DNA of 5,004 nucleotides from an uncultured Methylocystaceae bacterium. GTDB lineage: Bacteria > Pseudomonadota > Alphaproteobacteria > Rhizobiales > Beijerinckiaceae. The DNA lies in NCBI GenBank assembly GCA_945956975.1, contig CAMFKC010000236.1, positions 1-5,004 on the forward strand, written 5' to 3'. How positions within the stretch are numbered: the stretch's first letter is position 1; every line of letters begins with the position of its first letter. This document shows positions 1-5,004 of this stretch, piece after piece. The notes under the pieces were generated by a model, which saw nothing but the letters and a program-made list of their open reading frames with translations, was not told the origin of the DNA and did not search any database. Both the position numbers and the translations under genes were made by a program.

Positions 1-495
1 CATGGCATGACCGGTGCGATCGGCGGCGGCGCAGGTACGCTGCGCCGGCGGTCCCTTGCCGTAATCGGTCGTCATGCCGCCGAACGGGCGCTGGTAGATC
101 TTGCCGTCGGCCGTGCGCGAGAAGGGCACGCCCCAGTGCTCGAGCTCGTAGACCGCGGCCGGCGCGTTGCGGCAGAGATATTCGATGGCGTCCTGGTCGC
201 CCAGCCAATCCGACCCCTTCACGGTGTCGTACATGTGCCACTTCCAGTTGTCCGGGCCCATGTTGGCGAGCGAGGCGGCGACGCCGCCCTGCGCGGCGAC
301 CGTATGCGAGCGCGTCGGGAACACCTTGGAAATGCACGCCGTGCGAAGGCCCGCCTGCGAGCAGCCGACGGTGGCGCGCAGACCCGCGCCGCCGGCGCCG
401 ACGATCACGACATCAAACGTATGGTCGGTGACGGGATAGGCGCGGCCGTTGATGGAAAACGCAGCCGAGCCGTTGATAGCCCCATTGCTTGCCAT
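1..495 (-). CDS. sdhA: Succinate dehydrogenase flavoprotein subunit, N-terminal 165 residues (partial)
   Basis: Catalytic subunit of respiratory complex II, which oxidises succinate to fumarate and passes electrons through FAD to the SdhB iron-sulfur clusters, on the cytoplasmic face of the inner membrane. The N-terminal part is present and the gene runs off the left edge. Visible are the FAD dinucleotide-binding motif VGAGGAG (about residues 32-38) and the motif SHTVAAQGG (63-71), whose His64 corresponds to the residue that binds FAD covalently in SdhA. YQRPFGG (134-140) and RTCAAADRTGHA (153-164) are also typical of the family. The ATG at 495 lies 16 bp after the sdhD stop and is preceded by an AAGGA ribosome site, consistent with one sdhCDA(B) transcript. 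The reading frame is intact throughout. Fumarate reductase FrdA is the only serious alternative, and the SdhC/SdhD neighbours argue against it. Confidence 0.97.
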   Translation of the reverse strand, partial: MASNGAINGSAAFSINGRAYPVTDHTFDVVIVGAGGAGLRATVGCSQAGLRTACISKVFPTRSHTVAAQGGVAASLANMGPDNWKWHMYDTVKGSDWLGDQDAIEYLCRNAPAAVYELEHWGVPFSRTADGKIYQRPFGGMTTDYGKGPPAQRTCAAADRTGHAM

Positions 496-511
496 GTGTC
501 TTTTCCTTCGA

Positions 512-910
512 TCAGCCGCCGACGGCGAGCTTGATGATCGACAGCGCTGTCGCGGCCGCGATCAGGCCGGAGAACATCGTGTTGGCGACGAGCATGCCGA
601 TCTTCCAGCGGCCATGCGCGTAATCCTCGATGATCGTGTCCATGCCCAGTTTCATGTGGTAGATGCCGACCACCGTGAAGAGCAGCGCGACCGTGCCCGG
701 TCCGATGCGGTGGCTGAAAAGGCGCATCACCGAATCGTAGTCGCGGCCGACCAGCGACACGACCAGGAAGGCGAAGGCCATGCCCAGCACCATCAAGGCT
801 GCGGCGGTGATGCGCATGGTCAGGGCATGCTGCGTAGCCTTGCCGCGGCTCGCGCCGAGAGCGCGAACCGTCGAGGACTCGCTGCGCAGGGAAGAGGACT
901 TGTCCGACAT
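512..910 (-). CDS. sdhD: Succinate dehydrogenase membrane anchor subunit SdhD
   Basis: Small hydrophobic anchor of complex II (132 aa) that, with SdhC, holds heme b and the ubiquinone site in the inner membrane. Three hydrophobic stretches are visible, at about residues 33-54, 71-90 and 103-128, after a polar N-terminus. The segment from His85 to Asp96-Tyr97 keeps the spacing of E. coli SdhD His71 (heme ligand) and Asp82-Tyr83 (ubiquinone contact), 12 residues from His to Tyr. The ATG at 910 is preceded by GGAGA at a suitable distance and lies 12 bp after the sdhC stop, so the genes form an operon. A longer open frame at 405-1214 on the same strand overlaps it but has arginine-rich, non-membrane composition and is a shadow. 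Confidence 0.94.
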   Translation of the reverse strand: MSDKSSSLRSESSTVRALGASRGKATQHALTMRITAAALMVLGMAFAFLVVSLVGRDYDSVMRLFSHRIGPGTVALLFTVVGIYHMKLGMDTIIEDYAHGRWKIGMLVANTMFSGLIAAATALSIIKLAVGG

Positions 911-922
911 CTCGTTCTCCGC

Positions 923-1336
923 TCAGCGATATACGTAGGCTAGGATCCAGAAGATCAGCGTCAGGGCGATCGAACCGGCGAGCGTCCCCTTGGCGGCGAG
1001 TTCGCGGCCTTCCGGGTCGAGCAGATAGCCGGCGTCCCACAGCGCATGGCGCACGCCGCCCAGCAGGTGGTGGAACAGCGACCAGGTGAAGCCGAACAGC
1101 ACGAGCCGCCCGAGCAGCGAGCCGTAGACCCAGTTCACGGTGTCGAAGGCGCCGCGGCCGGAGGCGGCGGCTATGAAGTACCAGGCGAGCAGCAGCGTGC
1201 CGGCATAGAGGCACATGCCGGTGATGCGGTGCAGGCCCGACATCACCATGGTGAACATCATCTTGTAGACCTGAAGGTGCGGCGACAGCGGGCGTCTGTC
1301 CTGCAGACGCTGGGACGGATTATTTGCCTCGGCCAT
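923..1336 (-). CDS. sdhC: Succinate dehydrogenase cytochrome b556 subunit SdhC
   Basis: Cytochrome b subunit of complex II (137 aa), the first gene of the sdh operon here. The N-terminal signature RPLSPHLQVYK (residues 15-25) is characteristic. SGLHRITG (33-40) supplies Ser33 and Arg37, matching the E. coli SdhC ubiquinone-site Ser27 and Arg31. HLLGGVRHALWD (90-101) has His90 at the position of heme ligand His84. Three membrane segments are visible at about residues 29-57, 70-93 and 115-136. The open frame continues upstream of the chosen ATG (1336), but that extension is arginine-rich and unlike SdhC. The chosen start gives the family's usual length and the conserved N-terminus, with a GAGGG-like ribosome site upstream. 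Transcription must start in the divergent region at 1337-1502. Confidence 0.95.
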   Translation of the reverse strand: MAEANNPSQRLQDRRPLSPHLQVYKMMFTMVMSGLHRITGMCLYAGTLLLAWYFIAAASGRGAFDTVNWVYGSLLGRLVLFGFTWSLFHHLLGGVRHALWDAGYLLDPEGRELAAKGTLAGSIALTLIFWILAYVYR

Positions 1337-1502
1337 GACAGCCCTCACATTCGGTGCATTTGTCGGACCGTTCACTAGTCCAAACCCTGCTGCGGCGCAA
1401 CGCCGCGCGCGCCCGCAATTCGTATGGGAGGCATGTCGGTTGCAATGCCGCCGCAATGCTATGATTGTTGGCACCTTCATGAATGCTCGGGGGCGGGACT
1501 GA
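1337..1502. promoter_or_regulatory. Divergent intergenic region between sdhC and the exported-protein cassette
   Basis: This 166-bp stretch must hold the promoter of the leftward sdh operon and probably that of the rightward cassette. For the rightward side a TATGAT -10-like hexamer lies at 1460-1465, directly after two copies of GCAATGC (1442-1448 and 1453-1459) placed 11 bp apart, about one helical turn. No good -35 sits 16-18 bp upstream of it. For the leftward side, TTGCGC (1395-1400, read on the minus strand) is followed after 17 bp by TAGTGA, a weak match to a housekeeping promoter. The half-sites GGAC and GTCC (1365-1381) form a short interrupted inverted repeat inside that candidate. 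All motif assignments are by eye and tentative; that promoters lie here is inferred from gene arrangement. Confidence 0.5.
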
Positions 1503-2414
1503 ATGCGGGTTTCTGTGACTGGCGTCTGGCGTCTGGCCCTTGCGGCGGCGATGGCGTTCGGCGCCACCGGAACGGCGTCCGCCGCCTCTGGCCGCCTGTC
1601 CATTCAGTCCAGCGGCGTGAAACGCACCGCCTATGTGATCGAGCACGCCCGGCTCAAGCGCGCGCGCCGTCCGGTCATCGTCTTCCTGCACGGCCAATCC
1701 GGCTCGGGCGTCAGGGTCCGCGACCGAATCGGCCTTGATCGCGCGCTCAAGTCGCGCAGCGTTGTGGTGGTCTATCCCGATGCGCTCGGCGGCAAGTGGG
1801 ACCTCAGCGACACCGGCTCCGCCCGCGAGCTCAAATTCGTCCGTGACCTCATCGCCAAGCTCGAATCCGACGGCATCGCCGATCGCAAGAAGATCTACAT
1901 CGCTGGCGGCGGCCCCGGCGGCATTCTGGCCATGCGGCTCGCCTGTGGACAGGCGAACGACTTCGCAGGCGCTGCCTCGCTGATCGCCCTCATGCCGACG
2001 GCCGACGCCGCAGCCTGCAAGCCGGCGCGGCCAATCCCCTTCCTTCTGCTCGCCGGCACGGCGGACCCGAAAGTGCCGTATGGCGGCGGCAAGGCCGACT
2101 TGCCCGAATTCAAGGGCGATGTCGTCTCCGCGGCGGCGACGCTCGCGCCCTTCATGGCCATAGCCGGGTGCAGCGATAAAATGTCCAAGGTGGATGTGCC
2201 CGACCGCGACAAGAACGACGGCTCGCGGGTTCAACTCGAATTCCCGGCTGGCTGCAAGGCGCCTGTCGAATTGGTCCGGATCGACGGCGGGGGCCACACC
2301 CTGCCGGGCATGCGCCCCATCTCGGATCGCGGCCAGCCTGTCGGCGCCCGCAACGGCGATATCGATGCGGCGCGACTGCTGATCCACTTTTTTCTTAAGG
2401 GACGCGGCATCTGA
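1503..2414 (+). CDS. Exported PHB depolymerase/feruloyl esterase-like alpha/beta hydrolase lacking the nucleophilic serine
   Basis: A 303-residue protein of the LpqC/polyhydroxybutyrate depolymerase-like esterase group of alpha/beta hydrolases. Residues 1-27 look like a Sec signal peptide with cleavage after ASA (25-27), so it should act in the periplasm or outside. Family landmarks are the oxyanion-loop LHG (62-64), YPDALGGKWD (91-100), the acid-residue motif AGTADPKVPY (184-193, Asp188) and the histidine motif GGGHTLPG (262-269, His265). Four cysteines (148, 172, 223, 251) could pair as in relatives. The nucleophile elbow, normally G-x-S-x-G in this family, reads GGGPGG (135-140), so Gly137 replaces the serine and Pro138 follows it. 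Hydrolase activity is therefore doubtful and the protein may bind ligand only. The ATG at 1503 is fixed by an in-frame TGA immediately before it; the ribosome site is only G-rich. The stop overlaps the next gene by 4 bp. Confidence 0.85.
   Translation: MRVSVTGVWRLALAAAMAFGATGTASAASGRLSIQSSGVKRTAYVIEHARLKRARRPVIVFLHGQSGSGVRVRDRIGLDRALKSRSVVVVYPDALGGKWDLSDTGSARELKFVRDLIAKLESDGIADRKKIYIAGGGPGGILAMRLACGQANDFAGAASLIALMPTADAAACKPARPIPFLLLAGTADPKVPYGGGKADLPEFKGDVVSAAATLAPFMAIAGCSDKMSKVDVPDRDKNDGSRVQLEFPAGCKAPVELVRIDGGGHTLPGMRPISDRGQPVGARNGDIDAARLLIHFFLKGRGI
2397..2402 (+). promoter_or_regulatory. Ribosome binding site supporting a CTG start at 2411
   Basis: AAGGGA lies within the 3' end of the hydrolase gene, 8 bp before the CTG at 2411. 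This spacing is ideal for initiation there. It supports translation of the nuclease-like gene from a CTG codon overlapping the upstream TGA stop, rather than from the GTG at 2516. Confidence 0.55.
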
Positions 2415-3181
2415 GCCTGCGCGCGACGATCGCCGCGGCCGCCTGCCTCGCCGCGCCATTTCAGGCGCTGGCGCAGGCCTGTCCCGCCCAAGGAACTGAA
2501 ACCGCCGAAATCGCCGTGGCCGAAGAACATCTGGATCTGCTGCTCGCCGACGGACGCATCGCGGGACTGGCCGGTGTCGCTGCCGATCCGTCCGCCACTG
2601 GCGCACAGGCCGTCAGGACGCGCCTATCCGGAGGCGAGATCCGGCTGGCGCCGCTTTCCCAAAAGCCGGACCGTTGGGGCCGCACGCCTGCAGCGGTCTT
2701 TACGCCAGGCCACGCGGAAAGCCTGAACGAACAGATATTGCAGGCAGGCCTTGGCCTGTATCGACCGGACTCCGTTGCGTGGCCATGCCGGGATCGCCTG
2801 CTGGCGGCGGAACAATCAGCGCGCGCTGAGCGTCTGGGGATATGGTCTTCGCTTGGCGTAGTGCTCGACGCGGGCGACGCAAAGGCGATTTTAGCCGCTT
2901 CGAAAGGTCTGGTCGTGGTCGAGGGACGCGTCTTGTCTATTGGCGAGCGGCGCGGGCGCGTTTATCTCAATTTCGGGACACGGCGGACGACGGACTTCAC
3001 GATTGTGATTTCGAAACGAAATCTTGCTCAATTCGAGATTGCGAAGTTGCCGGTGCGGTCGGCGGTCGGCCGCCGCCTGCGCGCACGCGGCCTGATCGAT
3101 CGCGGGTTTGGACCGTTGATGGAGATAACCAATCCGGACGCGCTCGAATTTCTAGATCGGGCGGCGGAAGCAAGGCAGTGA
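2411..3181 (+). CDS. Exported thermonuclease-fold (SNase-like) protein with C-terminal OB-like domain, probable CTG start
   Basis: Read from the CTG at 2411 this is 256 residues. A signal peptide occupies about residues 1-23 (SLRATIAAAACLAAPFQALA, with cleavage near ALA or AQA), then comes a staphylococcal-nuclease-like domain (about 35-145), then a second domain (about 165-247) matching the C-terminal module of alphaproteobacterial thermonuclease-family proteins. The SNase domain shows LLADGRIAGLAGV (44-56), DRWGR (87-91) and the closing LLAAEQSARAERLGIW (130-145). Arg91 matches SNase Arg87. The positions of Asp21, Arg35 and Glu43 appear to be Leu, Gly52 and Pro60, so nuclease activity is unlikely. 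The second domain contains VVVEGRVLSIGERRGRVYLN (168-187) and DFTIVISKRN (195-204). The only standard start is GTG 2516, which would remove the signal peptide and the first strand. An in-frame TAA at 2396 limits the start on the other side. The gene overlaps both neighbours by 4 bp. Its function is unknown. Confidence 0.8.
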   Translation: MSLRATIAAAACLAAPFQALAQACPAQGTETAEIAVAEEHLDLLLADGRIAGLAGVAADPSATGAQAVRTRLSGGEIRLAPLSQKPDRWGRTPAAVFTPGHAESLNEQILQAGLGLYRPDSVAWPCRDRLLAAEQSARAERLGIWSSLGVVLDAGDAKAILAASKGLVVVEGRVLSIGERRGRVYLNFGTRRTTDFTIVISKRNLAQFEIAKLPVRSAVGRRLRARGLIDRGFGPLMEITNPDALEFLDRAAEARQ

Positions 3182-4662
3182 CCCAAAGCATGGCGCAGAT
3201 CGGGATGCAGGCGTTTGGGCGGGCGGCCCTGTTCGCTTTCGCCATGGCGCTTGCCGGTTGCGCCACGCTCGAGCGCCAAGGCGAATTGCCGCAGCAGGGT
3301 CCGGCAGTCCCACCCGCTGCGCCTCGCACCGTCGGGGTCGACGCGCTGACCACGGCGGAACACAAGAAGCTCGTGTCCCAATTCGGGGGCGAATATCATT
3401 GGCCAGCCGCCGAATCCTATCTCAACGCCATTCTCGTCAAGCTGGCCGCCGCCTCCGATGTGCCGACGACGCCCTATCGCGTGACCATCCTCAACACACC
3501 AGTGGTCAACGCCTTCGCGCTGCCGTCGGGCAATCTTTACATTTCGCGCGGCCTCCTCGCTCTCGCCAACGATTCCTCGGAAGTTGCAGCCGTCATGGCG
3601 CACGAGATCGGCCATGTGACCGCCCGTCATGCCGCCGCCCGCGCGGAGCAGGAGAAGCGCGCCGCCCTCATCGCCTCCGCGGCGACGGTCATCCAGAGCC
3701 GGCAAAAGGGCGAGGAGGTCGAGAACACCCAACGCCTTTCCTTCGCCAGCTTCTCGCGGCAGCAGGAGATCGAGGCGGACAGAATCGGCGTCAACGTCAT
3801 TGCGCGCGCGGGCTTCGACCCCTACGGCGCGGCGCGCTTCCTGACGTCGCTCGGCCGGTCGACTGCGCTGCGCGCCGAGTTGCTCGGCCAGAAGACACCC
3901 GACAAGCCCGACATTCTTGCGACGCACCCCTCGACGCCCGAGCGCATTTCGCTCGCCACCCAGACCGCGCGCCAGATCAGCGCGCCCGGCATCGGCGCGA
4001 CGGACCGCGCCGGATATCTCGCCGCAATCGACGGCATGAATTTCGGCGAGGACCCGTCCGACGGCATCGTGCGCGGGCGGCGCTTCCTGCAGCCACGCCT
4101 GCGATTTGCCTTCACCGCTCCAGACGGCTTCGTTCTCGACAACACCCCGCGCGCGCTGCTCGGGCGTGCGCCGGGCGGCGTTGAGGCCGTGCGCGTTGAC
4201 AGTGTGCCGGACAATTCCGCCGGCGCGCTTGAAAACTATCTTGCGTCGGGATGGCTCGACGGTCTGCTTCGTTCGTCGATCCAGACCGGCGACATCAACG
4301 GCATGCCCGCTGCGTTCGGCCTGGCGCGCGCCGGCGAATGGAATTTTCGCGTCGCCGTCGTGCGCAAGGATGGCGACATCTATCGCTTGCTCTTCGCCGC
4401 GCGCTCCATGGACGACGCAACGATCGCAAAATTCGATCAGGCGATTCGCTCGTTTCGCGCCCTGACGGACGAGGAAGCCGCGAAGGTGAAGCCGATGCGT
4501 CTTCAGGTGGTGAAGGCCGGCCTGACCGACAATGTCGATACGCTGGCGCGACGAATGGCCATAGTCGACCGTCCCATGGACATGTTTCTCCTGATGAACG
4601 GCCTTTCGCAGGGCGGGGCGTTGAAATTCGGCGAAGCGTACAAGATCGTCGTGGATCAATAA
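3178..4662 (+). CDS. M48-family zinc metalloprotease, lipoprotein, with LysM-like C-terminus
   Basis: A 494-residue envelope protease related to the BepA/YfgC and LoiP group, whose known members handle misfolded or unassembled outer-membrane proteins. The N-terminus is a lipoprotein signal with lipobox LAGC (25-28), so Cys28 should be lipidated; Ala at +2 suits outer-membrane sorting. The catalytic domain spans about residues 60-285 and has NAFALPSG (111-118), the zinc site HEIGH (142-146, catalytic Glu143) and the third ligand Glu199 in EIEAD (197-201). A middle domain of about 320-435 resembles the extension seen in alphaproteobacterial homologues. The last 55 residues (440-494) look like a LysM-type module, where E. 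coli BepA carries TPR repeats. The GTG at 3178 overlaps the upstream stop as GTGA and has GGAAG 7 bp before it; ATG 3190 is an alternative. The open frame extends upstream to 2842, but that part is a shadow of the nuclease-like gene. Confidence 0.92.
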   Translation: MTQSMAQIGMQAFGRAALFAFAMALAGCATLERQGELPQQGPAVPPAAPRTVGVDALTTAEHKKLVSQFGGEYHWPAAESYLNAILVKLAAASDVPTTPYRVTILNTPVVNAFALPSGNLYISRGLLALANDSSEVAAVMAHEIGHVTARHAAARAEQEKRAALIASAATVIQSRQKGEEVENTQRLSFASFSRQQEIEADRIGVNVIARAGFDPYGAARFLTSLGRSTALRAELLGQKTPDKPDILATHPSTPERISLATQTARQISAPGIGATDRAGYLAAIDGMNFGEDPSDGIVRGRRFLQPRLRFAFTAPDGFVLDNTPRALLGRAPGGVEAVRVDSVPDNSAGALENYLASGWLDGLLRSSIQTGDINGMPAAFGLARAGEWNFRVAVVRKDGDIYRLLFAARSMDDATIAKFDQAIRSFRALTDEEAAKVKPMRLQVVKAGLTDNVDTLARRMAIVDRPMDMFLLMNGLSQGGALKFGEAYKIVVDQ

Positions 4663-4811
4663 GCTGCATCTCGAACTGGGCCGCAGATGAAGCGGCTAGT
4701 CGTCGTCTCTCACGCGCTTGTGATCCGCAAGCGACCGCAGGCCGTATAGCTTTTAGCGCCCTATCCGTGAACGCCGCCTTGACCGGCGATCCACAGACCC
4801 GGAGGCATACC
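4663..4811 (+). promoter_or_regulatory. Intergenic region upstream of the rpoH-like gene
   Basis: This 149-bp gap has no convincing gene. It presumably carries the 5' region and promoter of the sigma-factor gene, since it is too long for simple translational coupling to the protease gene. A short hairpin, GCCGC-7 nt-GCGGC at 4680-4696, lies just after the protease stop but lacks a T-run, so it is a weak terminator candidate at best. An AT-richer patch with TATAGC (4745-4750) is the nearest thing to a -10 box, but no -35 with normal spacing was found. I saw no clear match to the heat-shock or EcfG-type promoter consensus. Confidence 0.35.
4801..4805 (+). promoter_or_regulatory. Ribosome binding site of the rpoH-like gene
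   Basis: GGAGG ends 6 bp before the ATG at 4812. It is the best Shine-Dalgarno match in the window and fixes the sigma-factor start. Confidence 0.85.
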
Positions 4812-5004
4812 ATGGCGCAGTTGCCTGGATTGCATCGTGAATTCGTGCGCGCCGCGATGGCGGCGCCGTTTCTGGAGCGTGAAGAAGAACACCAACTGGC
4901 CCTACGCTGGCGCGACATCCGCGACCAGAAAGCGCTCGATCAGCTCTCCGCCTCGCACATGCGGCTCGTGATCGCGATCGCCGCGCGTTTTCGACATTAT
5001 GGAC
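4812..5004 (+). CDS. rpoH: RNA polymerase heat-shock-type sigma factor (RpoH/sigma-32 family, RpoH2-like), N-terminal part
   Basis: The first 64 residues of a sigma-70 family factor that runs off the right edge. The segment PFLEREEEHQLALRWRDIRD (residues 19-38) matches the start of RpoH proteins (region 1.2). ASHMRLVIAIAARFRHYG (47-64) is the beginning of region 2.1, which contacts core RNA polymerase. The short leader before region 1.2 and the pattern F-V-R-A-A-M-x-A-P-F-L-E-R fit the second RpoH (RpoH2) of rhizobia and relatives, used in oxidative or general stress, better than the classical RpoH1. That sub-assignment is from memory of the family and is less certain than the family itself. 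The diagnostic RpoH box lies beyond the window. The start is well supported by GGAGG. The gene is on the same strand as the protease gene, but the 149-bp gap suggests its own promoter. Confidence 0.85.
   Translation, partial: MAQLPGLHREFVRAAMAAPFLEREEEHQLALRWRDIRDQKALDQLSASHMRLVIAIAARFRHYG

Noticed and set aside
405..1214. 269-codon minus-strand frame overlapping sdhC, sdhD and sdhA
   Set aside because: It is in another frame from three well-identified sdh genes and shows no membrane or enzyme features.
1692..1709. Gly-Gln-Ser-Gly-Ser-Gly (residues 64-69) as an alternative nucleophile motif in the hydrolase
   Set aside because: It follows the LHG oxyanion-loop strand, not the strand-turn-helix before the MRLAC helix where the family nucleophile sits, so it is unlikely to be catalytic.
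1320..2606. 428-codon open frame on the minus strand
   Set aside because: Antisense to the hydrolase gene and spanning the intergenic region; low-complexity Arg/Ala/Gly composition with no motif.
2842..3177. N-terminal extension of the M48 gene
   Set aside because: This part overlaps the nuclease-like gene in another frame and is arginine-rich. The lipoprotein signal begins only after GTG 3178.
3028..4659. 543-codon open frame on the minus strand
   Set aside because: It lies fully antisense to the M48 protease gene, which has clear catalytic motifs. Its arginine- and histidine-rich translation matches no family; long antisense frames are expected at this GC content.
4680..4696. Hairpin after the M48 gene as an intrinsic terminator
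   Set aside because: The stem is only 5 bp and no T-run follows.
4717..4750. CTTGTG and TATAGC as a promoter for the rpoH-like gene
   Set aside because: The spacing is about 22 bp, too long for a housekeeping or heat-shock promoter.

Overview
This window is a GC-rich piece of a bacterial chromosome. It most likely comes from an alphaproteobacterium of the Hyphomicrobiales (Rhizobiales) type. The reasons are the sdhC-sdhD-sdhA gene order with alphaproteobacterial-type proteins, a two-part secreted nuclease-like protein and an M48 lipoprotein of the kind seen in that group, and an RpoH2-like sigma factor. Genus cannot be given from sequence reading alone.

Layout: bases 1-1336 on the minus strand hold the 5' part of the succinate dehydrogenase operon. 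It is transcribed right to left as sdhC, sdhD, then sdhA, which runs off the left edge; sdhB would be expected beyond. A 166-bp divergent intergenic region (1337-1502) separates it from a plus-strand cassette of three exported proteins at 1503-4662. These are a PHB-depolymerase/feruloyl-esterase-like alpha/beta hydrolase, a thermonuclease-fold protein with a C-terminal OB-like domain, and a lipoprotein M48 zinc metalloprotease with a LysM-like tail. Both junctions inside the cassette are 4-bp overlaps (CTGA and GTGA), so the three genes look translationally coupled. After a 149-bp gap with no gene, the start of an rpoH-type sigma factor enters at 4812 and runs off the right edge.

The sdh genes encode complex II: the two membrane anchors carry the heme and quinone residues, and SdhA carries the covalent-FAD histidine. 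The three-gene cassette is the more interesting part. The hydrolase has glycine where the nucleophilic serine should be. The nuclease-like protein has lost most residues equivalent to the staphylococcal nuclease active site. The protease keeps all its zinc and catalytic residues. The second gene also appears to begin with a rare CTG codon, because no ATG, GTG or TTG exists that would include its evident signal peptide. I see no RNA genes, mobile elements, CRISPR arrays or strong terminators.
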